Below are positions 16,615-25,941 of a stretch of 64,000 nt of DNA, piece after piece. The stretch covers positions 1,612,001 through 1,676,000 of the forward strand of contig NZ_OZ244781.1 in assembly GCF_965219595.1 (NCBI RefSeq), read 5' to 3'. A program made the translations under genes and the position numbers. Each line of letters starts with the position of its first letter. The first letter of the stretch is position 1. The stretch is from Poriferisodalis sp022821985. GTDB taxonomy: Bacteria > Actinomycetota > Acidimicrobiia > Acidimicrobiales > Poriferisodalaceae. The notes below the pieces were generated by a model. That model saw nothing but the letters and a program-made list of their open reading frames with translations, was not told the DNA's origin and ran no database searches.

Positions 16615-17673
16615 TCAGAGGGCGAGGTTGGCGCGCACCCTGGGGATCACGTCGCGGGCCATGCGCTCCAGCGAGGCGTTCATCACCGACGGCGGGAGGC
16701 CGGGCGGGCCGCCCCAGGTGACCAGGTCGGTGACGTCGTGGTCACGGATCATGGCGGTCAGCTCGGCGACGCAGTGGTCGGCGTCGCCGGCGGTCCACAC
16801 CAGCGGGTTCAGCGGATCGGGCTGGCGCGGACCGGTGCGGGCAGCACGCTCGCGGGCCGTCTGCTTGTGGTCGGCGCTGGCCTTGATGATGCCGATGTAG
16901 ACATCGCGGCGGTACTTCTCAGCCGCGGCCACCGCCTCCCAGACGGGGTCGTCGGCCGGGTCGGAACCGTCGGTTACATACACGCCGCGGATGATCCCCA
17001 CCCGCTTGTCGCCAGGGTCCCGGCCGTCCGTCGCCAGCGCCTCCTTCCACGGATCCAGCACGGCAGCCTTCGGACCCTGGGGCAGCAGGTTCGTGTCGAA
17101 GCGGGCAGCTCGCAGGGCCCCGGCGCGGCTCGTGGCCGCCACCCACAGCGGCGGTCCGCCTGGCTGCACCGGATCGGGCGTGACCCGCAGGTCCCGGTAG
17201 GTGTACCGCTTGCCCTCATAGCTGAACGGCTCGCCCGACCATGCCAGCCGCACGACCTCGATGGCCTCTTCAGTCAGCGACACACGCCGGCTGAGCGGCA
17301 GCCCGAATCCGGCAAACTCATGCGCGGCGTAGCCCATGCCGATGCCGAGCTCCATGCGGCCGTCGGAGATGTTGTCGAGCACGGCCAAGTCCTCGGCCAG
17401 CCGCACCGGGTCGCGGAACGGCATCAGGCAGATGTCGGTGGAGAACCGGATGCTGCTGGTGAGCGCCGCTGCCGCACCCGCCACCGGCACGAAATTCGGC
17501 AGGTAGCCGTCGGCCATGAAGTGGTGCTCGGTGAACCAGCACAGCTCCATGCCGAGCTGCTCGGCCAGCACTACCTGCTCGAACGTCTCGGCGTACACCT
17601 GCGGCATCGTCACGTCGCTGCCCGGCGGGCAGCGGAAGTCGTGCACGATCCCGAACCTGAGCGATTGCGCCAT
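16615..17673 (-). CDS. Luciferase-like flavin-dependent oxidoreductase
   Basis: The 352-residue TIM-barrel protein begins MAQSLRFGIVHDFRCPPGSD. It carries LLM-class motifs ELCWFTEHHFMADGYLPNF, LAEDLAVLDNISDGRMELGI and GMGYAAHEFAGFGLPLSRRV. These enzymes use reduced FMN or F420 to oxidise or desulfurise small organics; the substrate is not predictable. It is closely similar to the protein at 54123-55142 (339 residues; same opening and LPNFVPVAGA block), so the two are paralogues of one subfamily. An MttB-family gene lies upstream and a SnoaL-like gene downstream on the same strand, suggesting a small catabolic operon. Confidence 0.9.
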   Translation of the reverse strand: MAQSLRFGIVHDFRCPPGSDVTMPQVYAETFEQVVLAEQLGMELCWFTEHHFMADGYLPNFVPVAGAAAALTSSIRFSTDICLMPFRDPVRLAEDLAVLDNISDGRMELGIGMGYAAHEFAGFGLPLSRRVSLTEEAIEVVRLAWSGEPFSYEGKRYTYRDLRVTPDPVQPGGPPLWVAATSRAGALRAARFDTNLLPQGPKAAVLDPWKEALATDGRDPGDKRVGIIRGVYVTDGSDPADDPVWEAVAAAEKYRRDVYIGIIKASADHKQTARERAARTGPRQPDPLNPLVWTAGDADHCVAELTAMIRDHDVTDLVTWGGPPGLPPSVMNASLERMARDVIPRVRANLAL

Positions 17674-17721
17674 GCAGCGAAGCTACTTGGACAGCCCCAG
17701 GCCGGCCCGGGCTCGTTCGGG

Positions 17722-19272
17722 TCAGTACCAGGCGTCGGGCACGGCTGATTTGCGGTCTTCGACGAAGGCTTGCAGCTCGCGGTCGACTGCGCCCTCGAGG
17801 GGTGGGGGCGGCTCGTAGTTGGCGAGGGTTTGCTTCCATTGCTGGTTGGCACGCTGGGCCATGTCGAGCGCACCCTCTTCTGACCACTGCTCGAACGAGC
17901 GGGTGTCGCACAGCGCGGCCTCGAAGTTGGCCGTCTCGAAGTTGGTGATGGTGTGGGCGGTTGCCAGATAGTTGCCGCCCGGGCCGGCTTCGCTGAACGC
18001 CTCGCCGCCGAGCTCGTTGCTGTCGACAGTCAAGCCTTCCATGAGGCGATGCAGCATGCCGCAGCGATCGGCGTCCATCACGAACTTCTCGTACCCGAGC
18101 GTCAGCCCGCCTTCCAGCCAGCCCGCTGCCTGCAGGATGAAGTTCGCTCCGGCTAGCAGTCCCGGCGTCATCGCATCGGCTGATTCCTGCATGGCCTGGG
18201 CATCGGCGATCTTCGAGGCCGTGTAGTGGCCGCCGCAGCGGAACGGCAGGCCCAGTCGCCGGGCGAGCTGGCCGATCGCGTAAGTCGCCAGCGTGGATTC
18301 GGCAGTGCCGAACGTGGGCGCTCCCGAGCGGAGGTCCATCGTGGTCAGGAAGTTGCCGTAGATCATCGGCGAGCCGGGCCGCACAAGCTGGGTGAGCGCG
18401 ATGCCGGTCATGGCCTCGGCATGGGCCTGTGCGATCAGAGCCGGCTGGGTGACGGGCCCCATGCCGCCGCCGATGATGAACGGCGAGATCAGGCAGCCCT
18501 GGTTCGCCCCGGCGTACGCCTTGAGCGCGCCGCTCATGGTGGCGTCCCACACCAGCGGCGAGTTCACGTTCACGTTGCCCTGGATGACGCAGTGCGTCTC
18601 CATGTACTCGGCGCCGAACACGATGCGAGCCATCGCTATCGAGTCCTCGGCCCGCTCCGGCGCGGTCACTGCGCCCATGAACGGCTTGGCCGACCAGCGC
18701 AGGTGTGCGTCCACCATGTCGAGGTGGCGCTTGTTGACCGGCACGTCAACCGGCTCGCACACCGTGCCGCTGCCGTGTGCCAGCCACGGCGACATCCAGG
18801 TGAGCTTCACGAAGTTCCGGAAATCGTCGATGGTGGCGTAGCGGCGGCCCTCGTCGAGATCCGTGACGAACGGCGGGCCGTACGTCGGCGTGAAGATCAC
18901 GTGATCGCCGCCGATCTCGATGCGCCGGCCGTCGCGGCCCCACATGGAGAATTGGCGCGGGGCCGTCGAGCAGAGCTGCCGGGCCAAGCCGGGCTCGAAG
19001 CGCACCCGCTCGCCATCCACCTGCGCCCCAGCCTCCCGGAACAGCTCCAGCGCCTCGTCATCGCCACGGAATTCGACGCCGATCTCCGACAGGATCCAGT
19101 CGGCGTGCGCCTCGAGCTGTTCCAGCGCTGGATCGTCGAGCAGCTCATAGGTGGGAATGCGTCGGCGCGGTGTCGTTCCGAGTGTCGACGGCGTCGGACC
19201 GGCGGTGCGTGCAGCGACCCGGCTCGACCGCCCGCGCCGTGTGCGGCGTTCGTTGCCGGTGCTGCCCGCCAT
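17722..19272 (-). CDS. MttB-family (trimethylamine methyltransferase-like) corrinoid methyltransferase
   Basis: The 516-residue product starts at ATG 19272; an in-frame GTG at 19278 is better spaced from a GGGAGGT and may be the real start. The body matches MttB/COG5598 proteins: PTYELLDDPALEQLEAHADW, FSMWGRDGRRIEIGGDHVIF, then GCLISPFIIGGGMGPVTQPA and MIYGNFLTTMDLRSGAPTFG. No in-frame amber codon interrupts the gene, so it belongs to the non-pyrrolysine branch, whose members demethylate quaternary amines such as glycine betaine, proline betaine or carnitine in other bacteria. No corrinoid protein or methylcobalamin:H4folate transferase is nearby. Parts of the gene are duplicated just upstream. 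Confidence 0.85.
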   Translation of the reverse strand: MAGSTGNERRTRRGRSSRVAARTAGPTPSTLGTTPRRRIPTYELLDDPALEQLEAHADWILSEIGVEFRGDDEALELFREAGAQVDGERVRFEPGLARQLCSTAPRQFSMWGRDGRRIEIGGDHVIFTPTYGPPFVTDLDEGRRYATIDDFRNFVKLTWMSPWLAHGSGTVCEPVDVPVNKRHLDMVDAHLRWSAKPFMGAVTAPERAEDSIAMARIVFGAEYMETHCVIQGNVNVNSPLVWDATMSGALKAYAGANQGCLISPFIIGGGMGPVTQPALIAQAHAEAMTGIALTQLVRPGSPMIYGNFLTTMDLRSGAPTFGTAESTLATYAIGQLARRLGLPFRCGGHYTASKIADAQAMQESADAMTPGLLAGANFILQAAGWLEGGLTLGYEKFVMDADRCGMLHRLMEGLTVDSNELGGEAFSEAGPGGNYLATAHTITNFETANFEAALCDTRSFEQWSEEGALDMAQRANQQWKQTLANYEPPPPLEGAVDRELQAFVEDRKSAVPDAWY

Positions 19273-19337
19273 CGGCACATTCTGGGCTACCTCCCTGGTC
19301 GGCGGTGTCCGCCGTGGCCGCGGCTCCGCGCAGCACT

Positions 19338-19487
19338 GCCCATCCCGCCGATGATGAACGGCGAGATCAGGCAGCCCTGGTTCGCCCGGGCGTAGGCCTT
19401 CAGCGCCCGGCTCATCGTGACATCGTTCCGAGCGTCGACGGCGCTGGGCCGGCGGTGCGCGCCGCGAACCGCGCTGGACGGGCCGGG
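19338..19487 (-). pseudogene. Relic of a second MttB-family gene, internally deleted
   Basis: Two blocks repeat parts of the adjacent mttB-like gene. Bases 19424-19482 match 19174-19234 (N-terminal coding region; CGTTCCGAG-GTCGACGGCG and GGCGGTGCG shared). Bases 19338-19415 match 18456-18535 (the LISPFIIGG region; CCGATGATGAACGGCGAG and ATCAGGCAGCCCTGGTTCG identical). The order is preserved but about 650 bases between the two blocks are missing. This is what a tandem duplication followed by a large deletion would leave. The stretch 19279-19583 otherwise holds only the upstream region of the enoyl-CoA hydratase gene. Confidence 0.65.
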
Positions 19488-19583
19488 CCCGCTTGAGAGC
19501 GTCCCGATCCCGCTGGCTACTGTGCTGTCGCTGTACGAAATCGCTGCATGTCATCGCTGAGCGGTGAGCGAGAGGATGCCGAG

Positions 19584-20399
19584 ATGTCCGATCGATACGA
19601 GAACCTGAGCATCGATGCGCCCGCCGACGGCGTCACCCGCATCACCTTCAACCGGCCCGAACGGCTGAACGCGATCACGCATGGGCTGGTCAGCGATCTC
19701 CACGACGCGCTCAGCGCCGTCGACAACGATCACGACACCCGCGCCATCGTGCTCACCGGCGCTGGCCGGGGCTTCTGTGCCGGGCTCGACCTGACTGGGT
19801 ACGGCACGGTGCCGGGCACCGAGGACCACGGCGGCCCCCAGCGCGGCATGGCCGTCCAGCAGGAGATCGCCGAGCTGGTCCACCACATGCGAGATGTGCG
19901 CCAGCCGATCATCGCAGCCATCAACGGCGCAGCCGCGGGCGGCGGGTTTGCCATCGCCTGCGCCTCCGACGTCCGTTACTGCGCCGAGACCGCCAAGTTC
20001 GGCACCGCCTTCGTGCGCCTCGGCATCTCGGGCTGCGACATCGGCGTGAGCTGGATGCTGCCCCGCCTCATCGGCGCCTCCCGGGCGTGGGAGCTGCTGC
20101 TCACCGGCAGGGTCATCGACGCCGCCGAAGCCGACCGGATCGGGCTCGTCAGCGCCGTCGTGCCCGATGACGACCTCATGGACACCTGTCTGGGCGTCGC
20201 CGCCGAGATCGCGGCCAACAGCCCCTTCGGCGTGTGGATGACCAAGGAAGTGATGTGGTCGAACCTCGAGATCGGCAGCCTGCGCGCCGGCATCGACCTC
20301 GAGAATCGCACGCAGATCATGTCGTCGCTCACCGAGGACAGCCGCGAAGCCATGGCGTCGTTCCTGGAACGCCGCCAGGTCAAGTGGTTGAACCGCTGA
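19584..20399 (+). CDS. Enoyl-CoA hydratase/isomerase family protein
   Basis: ATG 19584 follows AGAGGA by seven bases and gives 271 residues. Crotonase motifs are clear: ITFNRPERLNAITHGLVSDL, IVLTGAGRGFCAGLDL (oxyanion-hole loop) and AAINGAAAGGGFAIACASDV, with FGTAFVRLGISGCDIGVSWM covering the second acidic-residue region. The acid in the usual hydratase positions is not obvious at the second site, so hydratase, isomerase or hydrolase activity all remain possible. It would act in acyl-CoA breakdown. It is divergent from the mttB-like gene and convergent with the monooxygenase at 20467. Confidence 0.88.
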   Translation: MSDRYENLSIDAPADGVTRITFNRPERLNAITHGLVSDLHDALSAVDNDHDTRAIVLTGAGRGFCAGLDLTGYGTVPGTEDHGGPQRGMAVQQEIAELVHHMRDVRQPIIAAINGAAAGGGFAIACASDVRYCAETAKFGTAFVRLGISGCDIGVSWMLPRLIGASRAWELLLTGRVIDAAEADRIGLVSAVVPDDDLMDTCLGVAAEIAANSPFGVWMTKEVMWSNLEIGSLRAGIDLENRTQIMSSLTEDSREAMASFLERRQVKWLNR

Positions 20400-20442
20400 C
20401 CGCCGTAGCCAGCCAGCAGCGGACTCGACCGGCCCGGCGCTC

Positions 20443-20472
20443 GGCTAGCTGACGGGCTGCACTGGGCTAGCC
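20443..20472. terminator. Possible bidirectional terminator hairpin between convergent genes
   Basis: GGCTAGC (20443-20449) and GCTAGCC (20466-20472) can pair into a seven-base stem with a 16-base loop between the convergent enoyl-CoA hydratase and monooxygenase genes. The right arm includes the monooxygenase stop codon. No T-run follows on either strand, so its effect is uncertain. Confidence 0.3.
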
Positions 20473-22386
20473 GGCGGGCTGGGCCACGTGATCTGGCTTG
20501 AACTCGAACAGGTAGGGGTCGAGCGATTCCTGCGCGGCGATCCGCCACTTGTGCCAGTAGCCGCCGCCGTAGTACGCCAAGCTGCCCGGCTGCGCGTCGC
20601 CGTGACCGTTGTAATACGACAGGCAATCGCGCAGCGGGGCCGTCGTAATGTCGGCTACCCGGCAGTGCTCGGCGTAGTTCATCTCTGAGTCGGCGGTGAT
20701 GTCCACCACGTTCCAGGCTTTGTCGCGCAGCTCGGTGAGCATCCAGACGATGTAGTCGCCATGGGTGTCGATGGCGTCGGTGAAGTTGAAGCTGCCGCCG
20801 CCTCCCTGCGGACCCGACACGATGAACAGGTTGGGGAAACCATGGCTGTGCAGGCCGAGGAACGTCCGGGTGCCCTCGTTCTGCCACTTCTCGCTCAGCG
20901 TCACGCCGTCACGACCGCTGATCATGTTGAACGTCGAGGTCGCCATCCACTGGAACCCGGTGGCGTAGATCAGCACGTCCAGCGGGTACTCGATGCCCTC
21001 GTGCACCACGCCCCGCTCGTTGATCTCCTGCACGCCCATCGGGGCGGTGTCCACCAGGTGCACATGGGGCATGTTGAACGTAGGCAGGTACTCGTCGTGG
21101 AACGTGGGCCGCTTGCAGCCGTAGGGGTAGTAGGGCTTCAGCGCCTCGGCAGTCGCGGGGTCTTCCACGATCGCGTCCACCCGGGCACGGATCTGCTCCA
21201 TGATCCGGAAGTTGGTGTTGAGCTGCTTCTGCACTAGCTCGTCGGGCGACAACTTGCGAGCGTGCTGCTTGCGCTCCTTGAAGTCGTCGACCCGGCCGGC
21301 GAGGTAGTCGTCGTTGGCCTTGATGGCGGTACGGCCCGACGAGATGCGGGAGAACCGCTTGCGACGCGCCCGTGCCCAGCCGGGCTCCTTCGACCACTCG
21401 GCGATCTCCTCTGGGTCGGTCTCGCGCTGGTCGCGCACGTCGATCGACGATGGCGTCCGCTGGAACACGTACAGCTCGCCCACCACCTTGGCGATCTCGG
21501 GGATGACCTGCACGGCGGTGGCGCCGGTGCCGATGATGCCCACCCGCTTGCCTTCGAGGTCGATGTTGTAGTCCCAGCGTGACGTGTGGAACGACTCGCC
21601 CGCAAAGCTCGCCATGCCGTCGATGCGGGCCAGCTTCGGGCTGGTGAGGATGCCGTTGGCCAGGATCACGTAGCGAGCCTTGATGGCGTCGCCGCGATCG
21701 GTGTAGACGGTCCAGCGGCCGGTCTCCTCGTCCCACACCGTGGAGTTGACGGTGGTGTGGAACAGGCAGTGGTCGTAGAAGCCGAACTTGTCGGCCATCG
21801 CCTGGCAGTACTCGAGAATCTCGAAGCCCGAGGCGAACTTCATCGTCGGGATGTACTTCATCTCCTCGAGCAGCGGCAGGTAGCTGTACGACTCCACGTC
21901 GCAGGCGATGCCCGGGTAACGGTTCCAGTACCAGGTGCCGCCGACGTCGCCGCCCTTCTCGCAGAAGCGCACGTCGGTGAAGCCGGCGCTGCTCAGCTTG
22001 TGCCACAGCAGCAGTCCGGCGAACCCGGCGCCGATGCACAGCACCTCGCACTCGTCGTCGAGTGCCTCGCGCTCGATCGGCGGCTCGGAATAGACGTCGT
22101 CGAGGTAGCGCTTGAACTCACCTTCCATGGCCATGTAGTCGGCAGCGCCCCGGCGCGCTTCCTTGAAGTCGCGGTACTTGGCCTGCTCTTCGGCGTTGAA
22201 CACGGCACCGGCCGGGGGCGGGGGCAGTTCCTTGAGATGCTCATCGGCATTGACCGAGTAGCCCACGCCGTCGATCTTCTCCGAGGCCTTCGCTGCTCGG
22301 GTGTTGAAGATCTTGCGACCCGTCTCCGGGTCGATGCTGACCGCCGGACGTGTGCTTGTGTCAGTTGCCACCTGGCTCGCCGCCAT
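20467..22386 (-). CDS. Flavin-containing Baeyer-Villiger-type monooxygenase
   Basis: ATG 22386 follows AGGGAGGT by eight bases. The 639-residue protein has a roughly 110-residue N-terminal extension rich in charged residues. The FAD-binding site is VLCIGAGFAGLLLWHKLSSA, followed by GGTWYWNRYPGIACDVESYS. The Baeyer-Villiger fingerprint appears as FAGESFHTSRWDYN, and the NADPH site as VGIIGTGATAVQVIPEIA. Such enzymes insert oxygen next to ketones, including cyclic and steroid ketones. The long N-terminal extension resembles that of PAMO-like relatives such as steroid monooxygenases, but substrate choice cannot be read. A second BVMO of a different subgroup lies at 52243. Confidence 0.92.
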   Translation of the reverse strand: MAASQVATDTSTRPAVSIDPETGRKIFNTRAAKASEKIDGVGYSVNADEHLKELPPPPAGAVFNAEEQAKYRDFKEARRGAADYMAMEGEFKRYLDDVYSEPPIEREALDDECEVLCIGAGFAGLLLWHKLSSAGFTDVRFCEKGGDVGGTWYWNRYPGIACDVESYSYLPLLEEMKYIPTMKFASGFEILEYCQAMADKFGFYDHCLFHTTVNSTVWDEETGRWTVYTDRGDAIKARYVILANGILTSPKLARIDGMASFAGESFHTSRWDYNIDLEGKRVGIIGTGATAVQVIPEIAKVVGELYVFQRTPSSIDVRDQRETDPEEIAEWSKEPGWARARRKRFSRISSGRTAIKANDDYLAGRVDDFKERKQHARKLSPDELVQKQLNTNFRIMEQIRARVDAIVEDPATAEALKPYYPYGCKRPTFHDEYLPTFNMPHVHLVDTAPMGVQEINERGVVHEGIEYPLDVLIYATGFQWMATSTFNMISGRDGVTLSEKWQNEGTRTFLGLHSHGFPNLFIVSGPQGGGGSFNFTDAIDTHGDYIVWMLTELRDKAWNVVDITADSEMNYAEHCRVADITTAPLRDCLSYYNGHGDAQPGSLAYYGGGYWHKWRIAAQESLDPYLFEFKPDHVAQPAG

Positions 22387-22469
22387 CGGTTCAACCTCCC
22401 TGTAGGCCCCGTTTGATGTTAGGGGAGAGGCTTCGGGGCGCGCCGGGGTGTGACAGCCTTCTCAGCGGT

Positions 22470-24542
22470 ATGCGGCGCGACCCACCGCGAGCGTTCATGT
22501 GGGCCTCGATCGGAATGTGCGTCGTGCTGGCCGCGTTCGTTGTGCATATGCGCACGGCAGTCGTAGCGGGCGGGCCAGTGGCGGTACCCGATGTGCCTGC
22601 ATACCTGGGAATCGCTCAATGGGTCGGCGGCGACGGGCTCGCGCTGGGTCACATCCCGTTCCAGCCGGGCTACGGGCTGGTGGTTGCGCCGCTGGTGGCC
22701 GTCGGGCAGGTCTCGCTGCTTGGGACGCAAGGCGAGGCGGTGCACTACCTCGCGCTGGTCGTCAACTCGCTGGCGGCGGTCGCCGCCGTGGTGGTGGCCG
22801 GCCGGCTCGGCCTGGTGGGCTCACGGCGCTGGTGGGTGGCGGGTGCAGCGGGGCTGGTCGCGGCGGTCCATCCGTCGCTGTCGAGCGCCTCGCGCATCGC
22901 CTGGCCCGAGACCCTGCTCTCCCTGTTCGTGCTCATCGTGGCGCTCGCAGTGGCCTTCGCCGTGCTGCATGCCGGCTCCGCGGCGAGCCAGCGGGCGTGG
23001 GCCCGCGCCGGGCTGTTCGCCACGTTGGCAGTGGCACTGCATGCCCGCATGATCGTGCTGGTGGTGGCCGTGGTGGCGACGGCGCTGCTGTGCCGGATCG
23101 GCCGCCGTGCCTGGGCCGCCTTCGGTGCGGGACTGGTCGCCGGCGGCGCCGCGACGGCCGTGGCGCTGACCCTCACCGACACCTGGCCGGCGGAGCGGCT
23201 GAGCGAAGCTGCACAGCTGGATCGCGGCGCCGAGCCCGTCGCCACGGTGTCGGGACAGCTGCTGGCCCTGAGCGGGGGAACGCTCGGCCTCGGCCTGATC
23301 GGTCTGGTGGCCGGGCTGGGCGTCGTCTTCGAGTTCGTCCGAAGGCGGCCTTCCGACGAGGAGGATGCGCTGACTGCACCGGCCAGACCGGCAGCGACAA
23401 CCGGCGGGCTGTTCGGACGGCGGCCTCCTGAAGGGCGTATGTCCGGGGACGCTGAGCGCAGTCCGGCCGCTCGGATGCCGCGTGAACATGCCGGCATCCC
23501 CGGTGCGCTCTCGGCAGCGCTGGTCTGCTTGGCGATTGGCGCATTCGGGGCCGTGCTGCTCGGCGGTTGGACGCTGACTGGAAGCGCGCGGGCCGACGCG
23601 CTGCTGTACGGGCGCTATGTCGACCCATGGGCGGTGCCGTTGGCTGTCGTTGCGCTGGCCTGGCTCGCGGCCCGGCCAACGACGCCTCGCGGCGGATCGT
23701 CGACGTCCGGCGTCGGTGCATCTCCAGGGCCGGCGTCGTTTCCTCGCAGCCCGTTGCCGTCCCGCGGTTCGGCCGTCCTCGGGACAGCCGTGGCCGTGGC
23801 GGTGGTCACGTGCGCGGTGGTCGTCGGTGTTGCAGGCGGCTACGACGCTGCGCCGCGCCGCATCATGACCCTGTCGCTCAGCCCGGCGTGGGCGTGGCTC
23901 GATGAGCGGCTGAGCGCCGTGGCCGTGGCGGCGCTTGTTCTCACGCTCCTCGGCGTGCTGTTGGCCGCCGCAGCGCTGCGCAGGCGAGCGGTGCTCGGCG
24001 AGGATGAAACCTCTCCACCCCCTATATCTGACATGGATCGCCGGGATACTCGCCAGCGCACGGCGAAGATCCCCGACATCGCGCTGGTCGCACTTGTTGC
24101 GGCAGTGCTCGTGCTCGGAGCGGTCGCGACGGTCTCGAATCACCGCCACCTGGCCGATGTGGGCGCCGTCGCCCGAGACCAGGTCGTCTCGGCAGGCACT
24201 GTGTCCGAGGCCGTCGACGACGGCCTGACGTGTCTTGCCCACGATCGGTCGTCGGTGCCCGAGTACGCACTGTGGCTGTACCGCCTGGAGCTGCCCGAGA
24301 TCACTCACGAACGGGTGCAGCTCGAGGCCGGCGACCGACCGTGCTCCGAGCTGGTCATTGCCCACGATGATCTGGCGCAGCGCTGCACGAACGCCCGGCA
24401 CCTCGTCGACGAACCGGCTGCTTCGTGGGCGCTGTGGCATCTGCCGGAGCGCACCTGCGTCGCCGCCCTGAACATGGAGGCGCGAACTGCCGGAGTAGCG
24501 TCGCACGATGGCTCTCACGACAGCGGCATCCGTTCCGGCTGA
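22470..24542 (+). CDS. Multi-pass membrane protein, possibly GT-C-type glycosyltransferase
   Basis: I use ATG 22470 (690 residues, MRRDPPRAFMWASIGMCVVL), which puts the first hydrophobic helix near the N-terminus. The upstream in-frame stretch overlaps the divergent monooxygenase start. At least ten hydrophobic segments are visible, for example LAVALHARMIVLVVAVVATA and VALAWLAA. A first loop with VPDVPAYLGIAQWVGGDGLA, carrying acidic residues after helix 1, resembles GT-C glycosyltransferases and mannosyltransferases. Two long hydrophilic low-complexity loops (around 23350-23500 and 23690-23760) are unusual. The C-terminus is a small soluble domain. It overlaps the next gene by 35 bases. The function is uncertain. 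Confidence 0.65.
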   Translation: MRRDPPRAFMWASIGMCVVLAAFVVHMRTAVVAGGPVAVPDVPAYLGIAQWVGGDGLALGHIPFQPGYGLVVAPLVAVGQVSLLGTQGEAVHYLALVVNSLAAVAAVVVAGRLGLVGSRRWWVAGAAGLVAAVHPSLSSASRIAWPETLLSLFVLIVALAVAFAVLHAGSAASQRAWARAGLFATLAVALHARMIVLVVAVVATALLCRIGRRAWAAFGAGLVAGGAATAVALTLTDTWPAERLSEAAQLDRGAEPVATVSGQLLALSGGTLGLGLIGLVAGLGVVFEFVRRRPSDEEDALTAPARPAATTGGLFGRRPPEGRMSGDAERSPAARMPREHAGIPGALSAALVCLAIGAFGAVLLGGWTLTGSARADALLYGRYVDPWAVPLAVVALAWLAARPTTPRGGSSTSGVGASPGPASFPRSPLPSRGSAVLGTAVAVAVVTCAVVVGVAGGYDAAPRRIMTLSLSPAWAWLDERLSAVAVAALVLTLLGVLLAAAALRRRAVLGEDETSPPPISDMDRRDTRQRTAKIPDIALVALVAAVLVLGAVATVSNHRHLADVGAVARDQVVSAGTVSEAVDDGLTCLAHDRSSVPEYALWLYRLELPEITHERVQLEAGDRPCSELVIAHDDLAQRCTNARHLVDEPAASWALWHLPERTCVAALNMEARTAGVASHDGSHDSGIRSG

Positions 24543-25911
24543 AGTCCGCGCCGGCACGACGACCAGCCGCCGTCTGAATCGATTCCGGCTGAAGCTGGCG
24601 CCCGTGCGCCGGCGTCGTGTCGGCCTCGCGCTGCGGCTGCTCGCCGCAGCGCTCATGCTCGTCGCGCTCGGGTGTGCCGACAACTCGTCCAGCGACGAGC
24701 CATCCGAACCCGACACCACCGAGACGGCGAGCACCGACGCCGCACCGGCGACGACGGCCGCGGCGCCCCCGTCAACCACGCCAACCGAGGTGATCGTTAA
24801 CGTCAAGGTCACCCAGATTCCTGGCGGCCCGCGCGAGTCCACCGTCTCGGCGCTGCGCGAAGGCATGACCGCACCCCTGCTGCCCGAACCGCTGGTGTCG
24901 CCCCTCGATGTCCTCTCCGGCGGGCCGCCACCCGACGGCATTCCCTCCATCGACGCACCAGAGTTCGAGCGGGCCACTGACGTTGGCTTCCTTCAGCCGC
25001 AGGAGGCGGTGGTCACGCTCACGCTCAACGGCGATGCCCGGGCCTACCCGGTGCAGGTACTGCTGTGGCACGAGATCGTCAACGACACCGTCGGCGGCGA
25101 GCCGGTCACCATCACCTACTGCCCGCTGTGCAACACGGCCATCGGGTACTACCGCCAGCTCGACGATCGCATCTTCGACTTCGGCACCTCAGGCCGGCTC
25201 TACAACTCAGCACTCGTCATGTACGACCGCCAGACCGAGAGCCTGTGGGCGCACTACACCGGGCAGGCCATCGCCGGCGCGCTCACCGGATCCCAGCTCG
25301 AGCTGATCCCGATGGCCACCGTGGCCTTCGAAACGTTCCTCGACGAGCATCCCAACGGCCTGGTGATGACCCGTCCCGGCGGTTTCGGGCGCTCATACGG
25401 CACCAATCCCTACGTCAACTACGACACTCCCAATGGAAGCCCGACCTTCTTCGGCGGCCCTCCCGATGATCGCCTGCCGCCGCAGACCCGCGTGCTGGTC
25501 ATCCGCCACGGCGGCGCCTCGGTGGCAGTGCAGCTCGACACGCTGAGCTCAGCCGGCGTGCTGCCGCTGGACCTGGGCGGCACGCCGGTCGTCGCTTTCC
25601 ATCTCCCCGGCACGGCCACGCCGATCCAGAACCAGCAGGTGGCCTTCGGCCGCGATGTCGGAGCCACCGGCGTGTTCGACCCCATCGTCGACGGTCAGGC
25701 CCTGACGTTCAGCCGCATGCCCGACGCTGCGAGCTCGTCCGGGCCGGGAGCATTCACCGACGACCAGACCGGCTCCACCTGGTCGATACTCGGCCGGGCG
25801 CTCGACGGCCCCTTGGCGGGAGCCCAGCTGCAGCCCATCGAGCACATCGACACGTTCTGGTTCGCAGCCGCCGCCTACGACCCAGACATCGACCTTCTCG
25901 ACGCCCCGTAG
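24508..25911 (+). CDS. DUF3179-domain lipoprotein
   Basis: The 467-residue frame begins at ATG 24508, inside the end of the previous gene. A hydrophobic stretch ending LMLVALGCADNSS is a lipobox, but it lies unusually far (about 50 residues) from this start, so a downstream start such as the GTG before GLALRLLAAA is possible. A Thr/Ala/Pro-rich linker leads to a DUF3179 domain: AYPVQVLLWHEIVNDTVGGE, ITYCPLCNTAIGYYR and SGRLYNSALVMYDRQTESLW. Proteins of this family are exported and of unknown function; the CxxC is conserved. It would be anchored to the outer face of the membrane. Confidence 0.8.
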   Translation: MALTTAASVPAEVRAGTTTSRRLNRFRLKLAPVRRRRVGLALRLLAAALMLVALGCADNSSSDEPSEPDTTETASTDAAPATTAAAPPSTTPTEVIVNVKVTQIPGGPRESTVSALREGMTAPLLPEPLVSPLDVLSGGPPPDGIPSIDAPEFERATDVGFLQPQEAVVTLTLNGDARAYPVQVLLWHEIVNDTVGGEPVTITYCPLCNTAIGYYRQLDDRIFDFGTSGRLYNSALVMYDRQTESLWAHYTGQAIAGALTGSQLELIPMATVAFETFLDEHPNGLVMTRPGGFGRSYGTNPYVNYDTPNGSPTFFGGPPDDRLPPQTRVLVIRHGGASVAVQLDTLSSAGVLPLDLGGTPVVAFHLPGTATPIQNQQVAFGRDVGATGVFDPIVDGQALTFSRMPDAASSSGPGAFTDDQTGSTWSILGRALDGPLAGAQLQPIEHIDTFWFAAAAYDPDIDLLDAP

Positions 25912-25941
25912 CTCAGCACGCATCGCACAGAGACCACCGCC

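Noticed and set aside
18226..19395. 389-codon plus-strand frame opposite the mttB-like gene
   Set aside because: It is antisense to a well-supported gene, has biased Arg/His/Ala composition and no domain; high GC lengthens antisense frames.
20909..22051. Long minus-strand frame in a second register inside the BVMO gene
   Set aside because: It is an arginine-rich out-of-frame shadow of a GC-rich gene with clear FAD and NADPH motifs in the other frame.
22821..24977. 718-codon minus-strand frame opposite the membrane protein and DUF3179 genes
   Set aside because: It spans two real genes on the other strand, is low in hydrophobics and rich in Arg/Gly/Ser, and has no motif.
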